From Gemmataceae bacterium (GTDB lineage: Bacteria; Planctomycetota; Planctomycetia; Gemmatales; Gemmataceae): a DNA stretch of 39,585 bases. Position numbers and translations under genes: made by a program. Each line of letters opens with the position of its first letter. Position 1 is the first letter of the stretch. The notes under the pieces were generated by a model. That model was not told the origin of the DNA and did not search any database. It saw nothing but the letters and a program-made list of their open reading frames with translations. Shown in pieces: positions 1 through 8,016 of the stretch. The stretch covers positions 1-39,585 of the forward strand of contig PLDW01000047.1 in assembly GCA_003136315.1 (NCBI GenBank), read 5' to 3'.

Positions 1-51
1 CGGGTCAAGCCGACGAAGAAGGAGCCGGAGATGAAAGCTCCGCAGAAGTAA
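1..51 (+). CDS. C-terminal tail of a Lys-rich protein (5' end outside window)
   Basis: Reading from base 1 in frame 1 gives RVKPTKKEPEMKAPQK and then a TAA at 49-51. The Lys/Pro/Glu-rich composition and the clean stop ahead of a long hairpin suggest the end of a real gene. Only 16 codons are visible, so no family can be named. It runs in the same direction as the small basic protein gene that follows, separated by about 265 bp of repeat-containing DNA. It could instead be a chance open frame. Confidence 0.45.
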   Translation, partial: RVKPTKKEPEMKAPQK

Positions 52-77
52 GGCAGCTGGGGAGTGGAAATCTCCCA

Positions 78-160
78 GTGGGATCGGGTGCCACGGGCGG
101 CTAGTCCGCCCGTGTGACGCCTTCTCGGGCGGACAAGCCGCCCGTGGCACCCGATCCCAC
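78..160. repeat. Long inverted repeat, 35-bp arms with 13-nt loop
   Basis: Bases 78-112 and 126-160 are reverse complements with a single mismatch (ctagtcc opposite the complement of ggacaag). The spacer is 13 nt. Each arm is itself self-complementary: CACGGGCGG at 92-100 pairs with CCGCCCGTG at 106-114, so one large hairpin or two smaller ones can form. It lies between the stop at 51 and the start at 317. It could be a terminator, but there is no T-run, and the size and symmetry fit a REP/MITE-like dispersed element better. Confidence 0.85.
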
Positions 161-293
161 CGGTAGATTTCCTCTCACCAACTGCCTCAGGCTCGGGAGA
201 AGACCGCTGTGGGGCAGCTTGCCGCCTGGCGGCGGCGCGATAATATCAGATCTTATGAGTTGTTCCGGAGCCACGTCCGGGCTTCATCAACTA

Positions 294-314
294 ACAACTG
301 ACAACTGACAACTG
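294..314. repeat. Three tandem copies of acaactg just before a start codon
   Basis: ACAACTG occurs three times without interruption at 294-300, 301-307 and 308-314. It ends two bases before the ATG at 317. It occupies the place where a Shine-Dalgarno sequence would be expected, and no GGAGG-like motif is present there. Confidence 0.8.
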
Positions 315-316
315 CT

Positions 317-577
317 ATGAGCATCGACAAAAGCCTGAAGCGGAAGGGCGCAATGGCCCGAACCCGGTGCGTCTTGAAGCGGTCCGAGCGGATCGAGAAG
401 ATGCTCGAGAACGGCTCCTTCACCGATGGCCGCAGCCCATTCGGCTTGCCCAAGACCCGCGTCCATAAAGTCGTCCTGAAGAAGAAAGCCAAGAAAGAAG
501 AGGGCGAAGGCGATGCGGCAGCCGCGGCCAAGCCGGCCGCGGCTGGGGCCAAGCCGGCGGCCGGGGCGAAGAAGTAA
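317..577 (+). CDS. Small basic protein (Chlamydiae/Verrucomicrobia/Planctomycetes type)
   Basis: This 86-residue protein has a conserved-looking N-terminal half (MSIDKSLKRKG, RTRCVLKRSERIEKM, a PFGLPK motif) and a low-complexity Lys/Glu then Ala/Pro/Lys tail. I recognise the N-terminal pattern as the small basic protein family of Chlamydiae, Verrucomicrobia and Planctomycetes (TIGR04137-like, from memory). Its function is not established; a link to ribosomes or rRNA has been suggested by the family's composition and gene context. The ATG at 317 is the first start giving the family N-terminus, although the upstream bases are acaactg repeats rather than a ribosome binding site. The Ala/Pro/Lys tail resembles histone H1-like tails and suggests nucleic-acid binding. 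The folK fusion gene follows 116 bp downstream. Confidence 0.8.
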   Translation: MSIDKSLKRKGAMARTRCVLKRSERIEKMLENGSFTDGRSPFGLPKTRVHKVVLKKKAKKEEGEGDAAAAAKPAAAGAKPAAGAKK

Positions 578-693
578 TCGGGGAACTGCTGCTGGCGTTC
601 GGCCACTCCCACGACACAATGAGCCCACCCCGGCAATCTGGACCGGGAGTGGGCTTCTCCCATTTCTGGCGACCAGTGGAAAGCGAAAGGCCG

Positions 694-1935
694 ATGGCCA
701 TCGTGTACATCGCCCTGGGCAGTAATCTCGGAGACCGCAGCGAGAACATTCGGGCGGCGATCCGGCGATTGGAAGCCGAGCCCGGACTCCGTCGGGTCGC
801 GAATTCCCAACTATACGAAACCGCTCCGGTCGATTGTCCGCCTGGGTCCGGCGAGTACCTCAACGCCGTGATTGCCCTCGACACGGACCGCCCCCCGGAA
901 GACCTCCTCCGGTTGCTCCAACAGATTGAACAGCAGTTCGGCCGGATCCGCACCGGCCCGAATTCGCCGCGCACCCTCGACCTCGACCTGCTCCTGTACG
1001 GCAACCGGGTGATCCACACCCCCGATCTCGTCGTCCCCCATCCACGAATGCACGAGCGGGCGTTCGTGCTGGTTCCGCTCGAGGAACTGCACGAAGACGT
1101 CGGGGAGAAGGTCGTGCATCCGATCCTCGGGAAAACGGCCCAGGAATTACTCGAACCACTGCTGACTCACCCGCAAGAGCCGCTCCCACGGGTCTTCCTC
1201 GAATCCCGGACAAAAACCGCCGAACTCGCCGGGCTCCGCTGCCTGGTGACCGGTTCAACAGGTGGGATTGGGGCAAGCATCGCCCTCGCCCTCGCAGACC
1301 GTAGCGCCGAAGTCATCCGCCACGGTCGTCGAGACCAGATTGGCGCTGAGCGGTTCGTCTCCGCGGACCTCCGCGATCAGGCCGCGTGCGACCGCCTGGC
1401 CAACGCGTCGTGGGAGTTGCTTGGCGGCCTCGATATCCTCGTACTCAATGCCGGGGCCGACACGCTCACGGGCGACGCTGCGATGTGGTCGTTCGACGAG
1501 AAACTCGATGCCCTTCTGGCTGTCGACCTGAAGGCCACCATGCGACTCGCCCGCAACATCGGGAGTCGGATGAAGGCCCGCAGGCGCGGCTGTATCCTGA
1601 CGATCGGCTGGGATCAGGCCGAGACCGGAATGGAGGGGGATAGTGGCCAACTGTTCGCGGCAGTGAAAGGAGCGGTCATGTGCTTCACCCGAAGCCTGGC
1701 CCTGAGTCTGGCTCCGGAAGTTCGCGTCAACTGTCTCGCGCCAGGTTGGATTCGGACAGCGTGGGGCCAGACAGCATCGCCCAGTTGGCAAGAGCGAGTC
1801 CGGCGTGAAACCCCACTGGGGCTCTGGGGGTTACCGGAGGATGTGGCTGCGGCTGCGGTCTGGCTAGTCAGCCCGGCAGCAGGGTTCCTGACGGGCCAGA
1901 CCATTCGGGTGAATGGAGGGGCCGTTCGCGGGTAG
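694..1935 (+). CDS. folK: Bifunctional-looking fusion: HPPK (FolK) + short-chain dehydrogenase/reductase-like domain
   Basis: The protein has 413 residues from the ATG at 694, whose product begins directly with the HPPK motif AIVYIALGSNLGDR. An in-frame ATG at 619 would add 25 residues unlike the family. Residues 1-160 are 6-hydroxymethyl-7,8-dihydropterin pyrophosphokinase (folate synthesis), with the signature SPRTLDLDLLLYG at 91-103 including Asp96 and Asp98, the expected Mg-binding pair. Residues 179-413 are an SDR Rossmann domain: TGSTGGIG at 186-193 for NAD(P) binding and LNAGAD at 251-256. The C-terminal part (VNCLAPGWI at 345-353 and TGQTIRVNGGA at 400-410) is typical of FabG/pteridine reductases. 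The usual YxxxK site reads FAAVK (321-325), so the catalytic Tyr is Phe while Lys325 is kept, and the usual catalytic Ser region reads ILTIGWD. A pterin-reducing role is plausible from the fusion, but the missing Tyr argues for a non-enzymatic or altered SDR half. Confidence 0.9.
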   Translation: MAIVYIALGSNLGDRSENIRAAIRRLEAEPGLRRVANSQLYETAPVDCPPGSGEYLNAVIALDTDRPPEDLLRLLQQIEQQFGRIRTGPNSPRTLDLDLLLYGNRVIHTPDLVVPHPRMHERAFVLVPLEELHEDVGEKVVHPILGKTAQELLEPLLTHPQEPLPRVFLESRTKTAELAGLRCLVTGSTGGIGASIALALADRSAEVIRHGRRDQIGAERFVSADLRDQAACDRLANASWELLGGLDILVLNAGADTLTGDAAMWSFDEKLDALLAVDLKATMRLARNIGSRMKARRRGCILTIGWDQAETGMEGDSGQLFAAVKGAVMCFTRSLALSLAPEVRVNCLAPGWIRTAWGQTASPSWQERVRRETPLGLWGLPEDVAAAAVWLVSPAAGFLTGQTIRVNGGAVRG

Positions 1936-2012
1936 GTTATCGCAAGGTATTGGCGCGGATACTTGGTCTTTGCGTTGAGAAGAAACACTGGGCGATCTTG
2001 GCACCTGCGAAC

Positions 2013-2055
2013 GGAGGGAATCCCTCCACTAGACTCTCACCTCAGTGAGTGAGAG
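2013..2055. terminator. Two stacked hairpins between convergent genes
   Basis: GGAGGGA at 2013-2019 pairs with TCCCTCC at 2021-2027, and CTCTCAC at 2034-2040 pairs with GTGAGAG at 2049-2055. They lie between the end of the FolK-SDR gene (1935, +) and the end of the small lipoprotein gene (2094, -), so they probably act as a bidirectional terminator. Neither stem has a strong T-run. Confidence 0.55.
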
Positions 2056-2093
2056 AGTTGCGCGTTGCCTTCGTTCCCGTTGGCTCCAGGAGA

Positions 2094-2288
2094 TCAGGGG
2101 GGTTTTGGAGGACCACTCCTATCGAGTGGCGGTGGGGTGGGCATTCCACCGGCCCCCTTCATGCCCTTCATGTCGCTGTTTTGTGGCGGGGTCGTGCTAC
2201 CACCTGTAGCTTGCGTGGGTTCCTTCCCGCAGCCAGCGACAAGAGCAGAAAACGCGCAGAGGGTGAGAATGAGAATCGGGCGTCGCAT
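2094..2288 (-). CDS. Small Pro/Gly-rich lipoprotein, partner of the DUF1559 gene
   Basis: The product has 64 residues. It starts with Arg-Arg and a hydrophobic segment ending in the lipobox LVAGC (Cys20), so it should be a lipid-anchored exported peptide. The mature part is low complexity (QATGGSTTPPQNS, then a Met/Lys/Gly patch and a Pro-rich end). It lies 92 bp downstream of the DUF1559 gene on the same strand, and a second DUF1559 gene in this window is followed by another 64-residue lipoprotein. The repeated arrangement supports a real gene despite its size and weak ribosome binding site. I do not know its function; an accessory of the prepilin-like protein is a reasonable guess. Confidence 0.7.
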   Translation of the reverse strand: MRRPILILTLCAFSALVAGCGKEPTQATGGSTTPPQNSDMKGMKGAGGMPTPPPLDRSGPPKPP

Positions 2289-2329
2289 GGTGGGAATATT
2301 CTCGTCAGGTGACCTGGGTTAGAACGCCA

Positions 2330-2356
2330 ACCGGGCAGCAATCGTTGCTGCCCGGT
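2330..2356 (-). terminator. Perfect 12-bp hairpin between the DUF1559 gene and its lipoprotein gene
   Basis: ACCGGGCAGCAA (2330-2341), the loop TCG and TTGCTGCCCGGT (2345-2356) form a perfect 12-bp stem. It lies 24 bp past the DUF1559 stop and 41 bp before the lipoprotein start. It lacks a good T-run, so partial termination or protection of the upstream message from 3' decay are both possible. The second cassette has a comparable stem at 7969-7995. Confidence 0.6.
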
Positions 2357-2380
2357 GAAGAGGGGCGATCCGAATGCCGG

Positions 2381-3367
2381 TTACTGGCCAAGCAGGCTGT
2401 AGGTAACGACCTGGCCATCGCTCATCCCGCCAGCATACTGCAGGGCATACCAGTCGGGATTCCCCGGAACGGTGGCGATGCCCTTCTTGATGGGCCGGAC
2501 GGAACCATCGCAGAAGGCAAAGTTGATGATGCCGGTGTGGAACGAGCTGAAAGTGTACCAGGCTCCGGGGTCAGGCAAGCCCCAGTAGAGTGGCATGTTC
2601 GATCCGCCCATCCAACTCGACGAGTAGATCCGCTGCCCCTGATCCGAGTTGGCCAGCGTCTCCCCGAACCCGATGGTGTTACTGGTGCCGTCGGCGATCG
2701 TGACAAGTTTGGTCTTGGAATCCACATAATAGGGTCCGCACAGCGGACCGTAGAAGGTGTCCGGAGCATTCGCGATGGTGCCGCAACTGGATGCGTAGTT
2801 GCCCGGGGCAACCGTGGTCGGACTCCCGAAGTAGACCCCTTCAAACCCGTAGCTCGGCCCGGTCACGTAGAGGAGTGCGAACATACCCGTCGAAGGTTGC
2901 TGGGAGGTGCCATCCGAGGGGCACATGTACGTTTTGATCAGGCTCTGAGACAGAGTGTAAGCCGGATTGTACGTCCCACTCCACCAGAACACTCCGGCCG
3001 GGGAGGATGCGGTGGGGAACGCCGTCAAACTCGCGGGGAGTTGGTTGTAGATGGCGGTCTGCTCGACGTAGGGCAGGAGGAAAGTTAGAGTGCCGACCCC
3101 GCTCCCTTGCGAGGAGGACCAGTTGATGTACACCGGGATCATGGAATTGCCCGGCGGCAAGAAGCCATAGGTGCTCTCGAAGTTCATCGCAGCGAGCGAG
3201 ATCTGCTTGATGTTGTTCTGGCACTGGGTGCGGGCGGCCGCCTCGCGAACCTTCTGGACGGCCGGGAGGAGCAGTCCGATGAGGATCGCGATAATCGCGA
3301 TCACCACCAGCAACTCGATCAGCGTGAACCCGTAGCGCGGGCGGTTGAAGAACCGAGGACGAGTCAT
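2381..3367 (-). CDS. DUF1559 prepilin-like protein, first copy
   Basis: The product has 328 residues from the ATG at 3367, preceded by GGAGG at good spacing. The longer frame adds 30 residues unlike the family. The N-terminus is a type IV pilin-like methylation motif, GFTLIELLVVIAIIAILIGL, followed by LLPAVQKVREAAARTQC and the Asn-rich NNIKQI, the standard opening of planctomycete DUF1559 (SBP_bac_10) proteins. The C-terminus carries the family H-x-G...DG signature (FHTGIINFAFCDGSV). These proteins occur in very large paralogous sets in Planctomycetes. They are thought to be processed by a prepilin peptidase and to be envelope or pseudopilus components, but their role is unproven. A 64-residue lipoprotein gene follows on the same strand. 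Confidence 0.93.
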   Translation of the reverse strand: MTRPRFFNRPRYGFTLIELLVVIAIIAILIGLLLPAVQKVREAAARTQCQNNIKQISLAAMNFESTYGFLPPGNSMIPVYINWSSSQGSGVGTLTFLLPYVEQTAIYNQLPASLTAFPTASSPAGVFWWSGTYNPAYTLSQSLIKTYMCPSDGTSQQPSTGMFALLYVTGPSYGFEGVYFGSPTTVAPGNYASSCGTIANAPDTFYGPLCGPYYVDSKTKLVTIADGTSNTIGFGETLANSDQGQRIYSSSWMGGSNMPLYWGLPDPGAWYTFSSFHTGIINFAFCDGSVRPIKKGIATVPGNPDWYALQYAGGMSDGQVVTYSLLGQ

Positions 3368-4191
3368 TCGTAGCCTCCACCAAGAATGGGGATGATAAAA
3401 AACACCGCGGATGAGCGAGAGTACGAGTCCTAATCGTAAAACTTCACTCTCACTCACCTGGAGTCACGGTCAGGCAGCGTGTTTGGAACCCGATGGAACG
3501 ATTGTAACGATTGGGTAGTCGCTACACCATTCACAATTCGGGTCGAGGCTAGCAAAACCCGTTCTAATACAAATACTCAAACCTGCTGAAAAAACGAATA
3601 CGAATTATCAGGTTTTCACCCAATCAATCGTAGTGGAGAGGTACAGCCCCCAAAACTTAGAGCCGAGGCTCTGTGAGATGGTGAGAGAGGAAAGAGAACG
3701 CGAGTCGATCTCACCAGCCAAATTGGGGATTGCAATTTTTTATTCTGCCACAACGCCCCCAAGCGTCAAGGGCATTTCTCACATTTTTCTGAGTATGAAG
3801 ACGGCAGAACAGACTTTGCAATCCCAAGTTATTGGCGATTGCTGTTCGGGTTGGCGATGGGTGACCCCGCCGGTGAACCTCACGAGGTCTGTCCTCAACT
3901 GGATCCCGCCGGCTTCACGCAAGACTGCTTTTGGAGAGTGATGACTCCGCTAACCCTGAAGGGTAGCGGCTTCTAAGGGTTTTCACCTCTGCTATGTCAT
4001 CCCATAGCAGTTAAGGTCTTCTAGCAATCGTGTCCGCTGGGTGCGTTACTTCCGCAACGAACAGATGTCATCTAGTTGTCTAGGTGACGCAGTCAAGCGT
4101 TTCATCCACCACCACTGAAGTGGTGTGGCTTTCACGGGCTAATGCCCAGGGTTGTAATCGGCATCACTGCGAGGGGCCAGGGCAGGCACGA
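3368..4191. other. 824-bp intergenic region between the first DUF1559 gene and the TPR gene
   Basis: No convincing gene. An open frame at 3633-3941 (+) has no family-like sequence and lies in locally AT-rich DNA. The part next to 3367 should hold the DUF1559 promoter. The region has two tandem hairpins at 3947-4010 and a small one at 4110-4125 (CACCACT/AGTGGTG, 2-nt loop). The sequence around 4106-4150 resembles a short intergenic repeat I associate with Gemmata-type genomes, but I cannot check this. Confidence 0.6.
3947..4010. other. Two tandem hairpins of unknown role
   Basis: The first stem is CCGCT-a-ACCCT paired with AGGGTAGCGG (3947-3969, one bulged A, 2-nt loop). The second is CTGCTATG (3989-3996) paired with CATAGCAG (4003-4010). 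They lie beyond the 3' end of the TPR gene (4192, -) and about 600 bp upstream of the DUF1559 start. They may be a terminator pair or part of a small structured RNA. Confidence 0.45.
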
Positions 4192-5610
4192 TCAACCCTT
4201 GGGGGATGGGCTCTTCCCTCCAAGCCGGTCGAGAAGTTGGTGCGGCCGGGTATCGCCTGGTCGAGCTAACTTCTGAGCGTTGCGGGCGTTGCAGACCGCC
4301 TCCTCGATCCGTCCGCCCCCGGCGAGGGCCTCGGCGAGGTAGAGATGCGGGTCGACGAACTCGGGCCGACACGCCACCGCCTGCTGCAATGCCTCAATGG
4401 CCCCGTTGGTATCGCCGAGCCCCAGCCGTGCCCGACCGAGGTAGAGCCAGGCCAGGCCGTAATCCGGCCTGAGTGCAACGGCACTCCTGGCCGAGTCAGC
4501 CGCCTCTCGGAGCAATCCTCGGGCCTTCTCCTGTTGGTCCCGGCGGAGTGTTTCCACCTCGTAGAAGAGCATAATCGCCAGGAAGTAATGGGCCTGGGCG
4601 TGCCCGGGATCACGCCGCAGGCACTCCCGGAAGAACTCCTTCGCCCGGCTGTAATCCCGCAGCTTCCCCATCGTGGTTCCGGCCGACACCAGGATCCAGG
4701 GGTCCGGGTCGTCATGAGCTCGGGGTATCAACAGTTGCGCGGCTCGGGAAAGTTGCCCGGCAGCCTCCAGGGACTGCACCTCACGCAAGATTCCCTGACG
4801 ACCGACCTCTCGCGAGCGGATCTGGAGCAGGTAGGGGTCCGGCCACGATGGATCGTCGGGGAGCAGGCGGGCAGACTCTTCGTACCTGGCGGCAGCCGTG
4901 AGCTCGCCCTCCTCCCTGGCAAGGGTGGTCAGGAGGATGGCTGCCCGTTTGCGAACAGCCGGGCTTTCGGCGAGGGGACTGAGCATCTCGCGGGCCGCCT
5001 TCCGGTCGCCGCGGGTGAGTGCCACCTGCGAGAGCCCAAACTGGGCACGGGGATTGAAGGGATTCTGAGTCACCCCCTCCCGAAAGAGAACCTCGGCCGC
5101 ATCCGTCTGGTGTTGGTCCAACAAGACCTCAGCCAGTAGCAGCCGGGCCGCCAACAGAGCCTCAGGATCGTTCGGCTTCAACGTGATGGCCCGCTTCAGC
5201 AGCGGAATGGCGCGGTCTGGGTCGCGGACCGAGGCGGCAAACCCACGAAAGTAGGGCCACCTCGGATCGGCCGGGTCGAGCCGCTCCGCTTCGGCGAAGC
5301 ACGGTTCGGCTTCGGGGTCGAGCCCGTGGGCAGCAAACACCATTCCGAGTTCGCCCCAGTGGGTGGCCGACTTCGGGTCGGCCAGAACTTGCTGGCGAGC
5401 CTTTTCCACCGCCGCGACAACCGCCGGGTCGGCCCCCTCGGCGATCATCATCACCGGTGGCTGCGGCGGCCGAGATTGCGTGACGGACCACCAAATACCC
5501 CCACCCCCCACAGTGAGGAGGATGCACGTAGCAATCCCGATCCCCACCCAGCGGCGGCGTCGGGTGGGCGGCACGATGGATGTGATCGGGGTTGCAGGAA
5601 GATCGGACAT
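4192..5610 (-). CDS. Membrane-anchored tetratricopeptide repeat protein
   Basis: The product has 472 residues from the ATG at 5610, which has GGAGG six bases upstream. A longer frame reaches back to 5715 but would overlap the preceding gene. Residues 1-20 are a short cytoplasmic stretch ending in RRRR, followed by one membrane helix (WVGIGIATCILLTVGGGGIW, about 21-40). The rest is helical TPR repeats, for example HWGELGMVFAAHGLDPEAEP and LAWLYLGRARLGLGDTNGAI, with Pro at the usual repeat ends. It starts 34 bp after the stop of the FG-GAP/UnbV gene, so the two form an operon. Pairing of UnbV-type proteins with TPR proteins is common in Planctomycetes and suggests a shared envelope-associated function, still unknown. 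Confidence 0.88.
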   Translation of the reverse strand: MSDLPATPITSIVPPTRRRRWVGIGIATCILLTVGGGGIWWSVTQSRPPQPPVMMIAEGADPAVVAAVEKARQQVLADPKSATHWGELGMVFAAHGLDPEAEPCFAEAERLDPADPRWPYFRGFAASVRDPDRAIPLLKRAITLKPNDPEALLAARLLLAEVLLDQHQTDAAEVLFREGVTQNPFNPRAQFGLSQVALTRGDRKAAREMLSPLAESPAVRKRAAILLTTLAREEGELTAAARYEESARLLPDDPSWPDPYLLQIRSREVGRQGILREVQSLEAAGQLSRAAQLLIPRAHDDPDPWILVSAGTTMGKLRDYSRAKEFFRECLRRDPGHAQAHYFLAIMLFYEVETLRRDQQEKARGLLREAADSARSAVALRPDYGLAWLYLGRARLGLGDTNGAIEALQQAVACRPEFVDPHLYLAEALAGGGRIEEAVCNARNAQKLARPGDTRPHQLLDRLGGKSPSPKG

Positions 5611-5644
5611 TGTGGCCTCCAGAGAGAGGCGGACCAATGACAAC

Positions 5645-7363
5645 TCATCCGGAACGACCAGTACCCTTGCGCAACTCGATGCTCCGGTCGGTGGAACCAC
5701 CGGGGAACACCTCACGTTTCCCGTCGGGCCACTTCACTTCCATGCAGTCGACCGCGGTGACTCTACCGAGACCGAACAGGACTGTCGGCGGGTTACTCGA
5801 CAGATAGCTCACAGCCGGACAGACGACCCGGTACCACCGATGATCCCCCTTGACCACAGTCACCTCAGCGCCATTAGCGTCTCGATTCAGTTTGGGGTCG
5901 ATGCACCGGACCGTCAACCAGTGGCCACGGTTCGGGCAGACGTTGTGGTAGACCCGCGCCCGACCCCCGATAGCGGTCATGACCAGATCGGGGGCACCGT
6001 CTCCGTCCAGGTCGGCACAGGCCAGCCCGCGGCCGATGTTGGGTGTTCCGCAAAAGGGGTCGTTCTGGGGAGAGACATCGCGAAACCACCGACCGCCATC
6101 GTTCGCGAGGATCTGGTTCCGCTCGGCATAGGGCTCCCAGAACGATGGTAACCCCGGTGCCGGCCGTCGATCCCCCTTCGACACCCTGCCGTTGACGATG
6201 GCGATATCCTGGAAACCGTCGAGGTCGAAATCGGCCATGATGGCCCCGAACCCGGTACCCCGCCATGCGGCGGCGGCCCCACCCCAGTTGCTGGTCTCGT
6301 CCCGAAAGTGACCCCGTGGTCCCTGTTTCCAGAATGTGTTTGTTTCATGAGTCAAGTGAGTGACGTAGAGGTCGAGGAGACCATCGTTATCGGCGTCACC
6401 CACGGCGATCCCCATCCCGGCATAGGCCTTCCCGCTCATCGTGTAGGCCACCCCACGGGCAATCGCATCCTCCTTGAAAGTCCCGTCCCGTTGGTTCAAC
6501 CACAAGCGGTTCGGCTTGGCGTCGTTGGCGACGAAGATGTCCGGCCAGCCATCGCCGTCGAAGTCGGCGACCGTCACCCCCAGCCCTGGGCCGGCGAGTC
6601 GCCCGATACCCGCGGCAAGAGTGACATCCTCAAACCGGGTGATGCCCCCTGGCCCCGGCCCAAGGTTGCGGAACAATTTGCTGCACGTGCCGGTGAACAC
6701 TGTGGGAGCGCAAAAGTCCTTCTCACCGCTGGGGGCGCGACAGTCCAAGGCTGGGTCATACTCAAGATAATTGGCGATGAACAGGTCCAGCCGTCCGTCG
6801 CGGTCGAAGTCGAGAAAGCAGGCCGATGCGGCCCAGAGGGGGTTGCGGATGCCGGTTGCCTCGGTCACATCCTGGAACTTCATGCCACCCAGATTTCGGA
6901 ATAGCCTGGTCCCGGTGTACTGTGTGATCAGAACGTCTGGCTTGCCGTCGTTGTCGAAGTCGCCAATCGCGACACCCATATTGTGGCCGGGATAGTCCAA
7001 CCCTGACCCGGCGGAGACATCCTCGAACGTGCCATCCGATCGCTGTCGGTACAGCTTGTTCTTCGACGCAGCGCGTGGCCCACCATTGGTGAGGAACAGC
7101 AGGTCCGGCCGACCGTCACCGTCGAGGTCGTAGGCTGCACACCCGGACCCGACGATCTGGGGCATGTGGTAGGTGTCGATCGCTCCGCAGTCGAGGTGGA
7201 AATCGACACCAACACGGTCGGTGACATCCTCGAACCAGACCGGCCCCAGGGGCGGATCGGGGGCAGTTGGCGGGGTGGGTTGACACCCTCCGGAGCTGAG
7301 CAGCGAGATCAGGAGCACCGCCACCGCCAAGAGAGCGCCGGGTGCTCGGGACAAGACAGTCAT
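5645..7363 (-). CDS. FG-GAP repeat protein with C-terminal ASPIC/UnbV domain (CRTAC1-like)
   Basis: The product has 572 residues from the ATG at 7363, chosen because it opens directly into a signal sequence (LLAVAVLLISLLSSGGC, Cys27). The lipobox is weak (SGGC), so it may be a lipoprotein or simply secreted. Seven FG-GAP/VCBS calcium-loop motifs follow in order: DLDGDGRPD, DFDNDGKPD, DFDRDGRLD, DFDGDGWPD, DADNDGLLD, DFDLDGFQD and DLDGDGAPD. Seven is the number expected for a seven-bladed propeller. The C-terminus is the ASPIC/UnbV module, with VSYLSSNPPTVLFGLG and VKWPDGKREVF. The family is common in Planctomycetes and is named after human CRTAC1; its biochemical role is unknown. It is the first gene of an operon with the TPR gene. 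Confidence 0.92.
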   Translation of the reverse strand: MTVLSRAPGALLAVAVLLISLLSSGGCQPTPPTAPDPPLGPVWFEDVTDRVGVDFHLDCGAIDTYHMPQIVGSGCAAYDLDGDGRPDLLFLTNGGPRAASKNKLYRQRSDGTFEDVSAGSGLDYPGHNMGVAIGDFDNDGKPDVLITQYTGTRLFRNLGGMKFQDVTEATGIRNPLWAASACFLDFDRDGRLDLFIANYLEYDPALDCRAPSGEKDFCAPTVFTGTCSKLFRNLGPGPGGITRFEDVTLAAGIGRLAGPGLGVTVADFDGDGWPDIFVANDAKPNRLWLNQRDGTFKEDAIARGVAYTMSGKAYAGMGIAVGDADNDGLLDLYVTHLTHETNTFWKQGPRGHFRDETSNWGGAAAAWRGTGFGAIMADFDLDGFQDIAIVNGRVSKGDRRPAPGLPSFWEPYAERNQILANDGGRWFRDVSPQNDPFCGTPNIGRGLACADLDGDGAPDLVMTAIGGRARVYHNVCPNRGHWLTVRCIDPKLNRDANGAEVTVVKGDHRWYRVVCPAVSYLSSNPPTVLFGLGRVTAVDCMEVKWPDGKREVFPGGSTDRSIELRKGTGRSG

Positions 7364-7633
7364 AACGTCCCGGGAACGGAGTCCATAAACGGGAGGTTGT
7401 GTCACTCGGTTGGTCGAATGGTATCGGTGGCTTCCCTTCGACAAGGTCCAGTCCGAGTCAGTCAGGAAGTTGTGGCCGCTCCTGTCCGCCTTTCTCACCT
7501 CCAGCGTCAACCTGTTTCGCATTTGGAGGGGTCGATCTGTGGATGTGGCCTTTCACGATGCACGGCCGAGAGAAATCGACCTGTCATTTGTGTGAGTATC
7601 TAACTCTATTGGCACGATTGGTACAAGATAATC

Positions 7634-7672
7634 GCCCAGTGTTGTGCCGAGCATCTCGGAGCAACACTGGGC
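7634..7672 (-). terminator. Nested perfect hairpin after the second lipoprotein gene
   Basis: GCCCAGTGTTG (7634-7644) pairs perfectly with CAACACTGGGC (7662-7672). Inside it, CCGAG (7647-7651) pairs with CTCGG (7655-7659) around a CAT loop. The structure lies 57 bp past the lipoprotein stop (7729, -) and upstream of the FG-GAP/UnbV gene, so it most likely separates the two transcription units. The rest of 7364-7728 holds no convincing gene and should contain the UnbV operon promoter. Confidence 0.7.
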
Positions 7673-7728
7673 AACAGGCCCGTTTCAAACCACCCACCGT
7701 CTCGCCTCGGTCTGGCGAGACGAGAGAA

Positions 7729-7923
7729 TCACTTGGTCACGGGTTGAATCGGCGGCGGGGCTGGGGGGCCAGGTTTGTTGGTTTTTCCAGGCAAAGCGCC
7801 GCCCGCCGGGTTTCCGCCCTCGCCAATGGTCACTGGGGGAGTTGTAGGGGTGCCGGAACCACAGCCCACAACCCCGCCGACTGTCAACATCAGGATAATA
7901 GACAAGATTCGACGGATGGTCAC
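7729..7923 (-). CDS. Small Pro-rich lipoprotein, partner of the second DUF1559 gene
   Basis: The product has 64 residues from a GTG at 7923, with GAGGG about six bases upstream. The frame is open to 7983, but the extra residues are not signal-like. From the GTG it reads TIRRILSIILMLTVGGVVGC, a lipoprotein signal with lipobox VVGC (Cys21). The mature part is Gly/Pro-rich (GSGTPTTPPVTIGEGG and a GPPAPPPIQP end). It follows the DUF1559 gene by 93 bp, as in the first cassette, and has exactly the same length as that lipoprotein although the sequences differ. Function unknown. Confidence 0.7.
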   Translation of the reverse strand: MTIRRILSIILMLTVGGVVGCGSGTPTTPPVTIGEGGNPAGGALPGKTNKPGPPAPPPIQPVTK

Positions 7924-7968
7924 GTGAACCCTCGCTGGAAGTGGGACAAAGAGTGACTCAAAAACCGA

Positions 7969-7995
7969 GGCCCGGGCGACCATACGCCACGGGCC
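7969..7995 (-). terminator. Hairpin between the second DUF1559 gene and its lipoprotein gene
   Basis: GGCCCG-GGCG (7969-7978) pairs with CGCC-a-CGGGCC (7985-7995), a 10-bp stem with one bulged base and a 6-nt loop. Its position, 22 bp past the DUF1559 stop, matches the 12-bp hairpin at 2330-2356 in the first cassette. Confidence 0.5.
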
Positions 7996-8016
7996 AGAAG
8001 TCGATCGATCTTCCGA

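Noticed and set aside
3633..3941. Open frame of 102 codons (+) in the region upstream of the first DUF1559 gene
   Set aside because: No recognisable motif, mixed third-position composition, no ribosome binding site, and it spans likely promoter DNA and AT-rich tracts.
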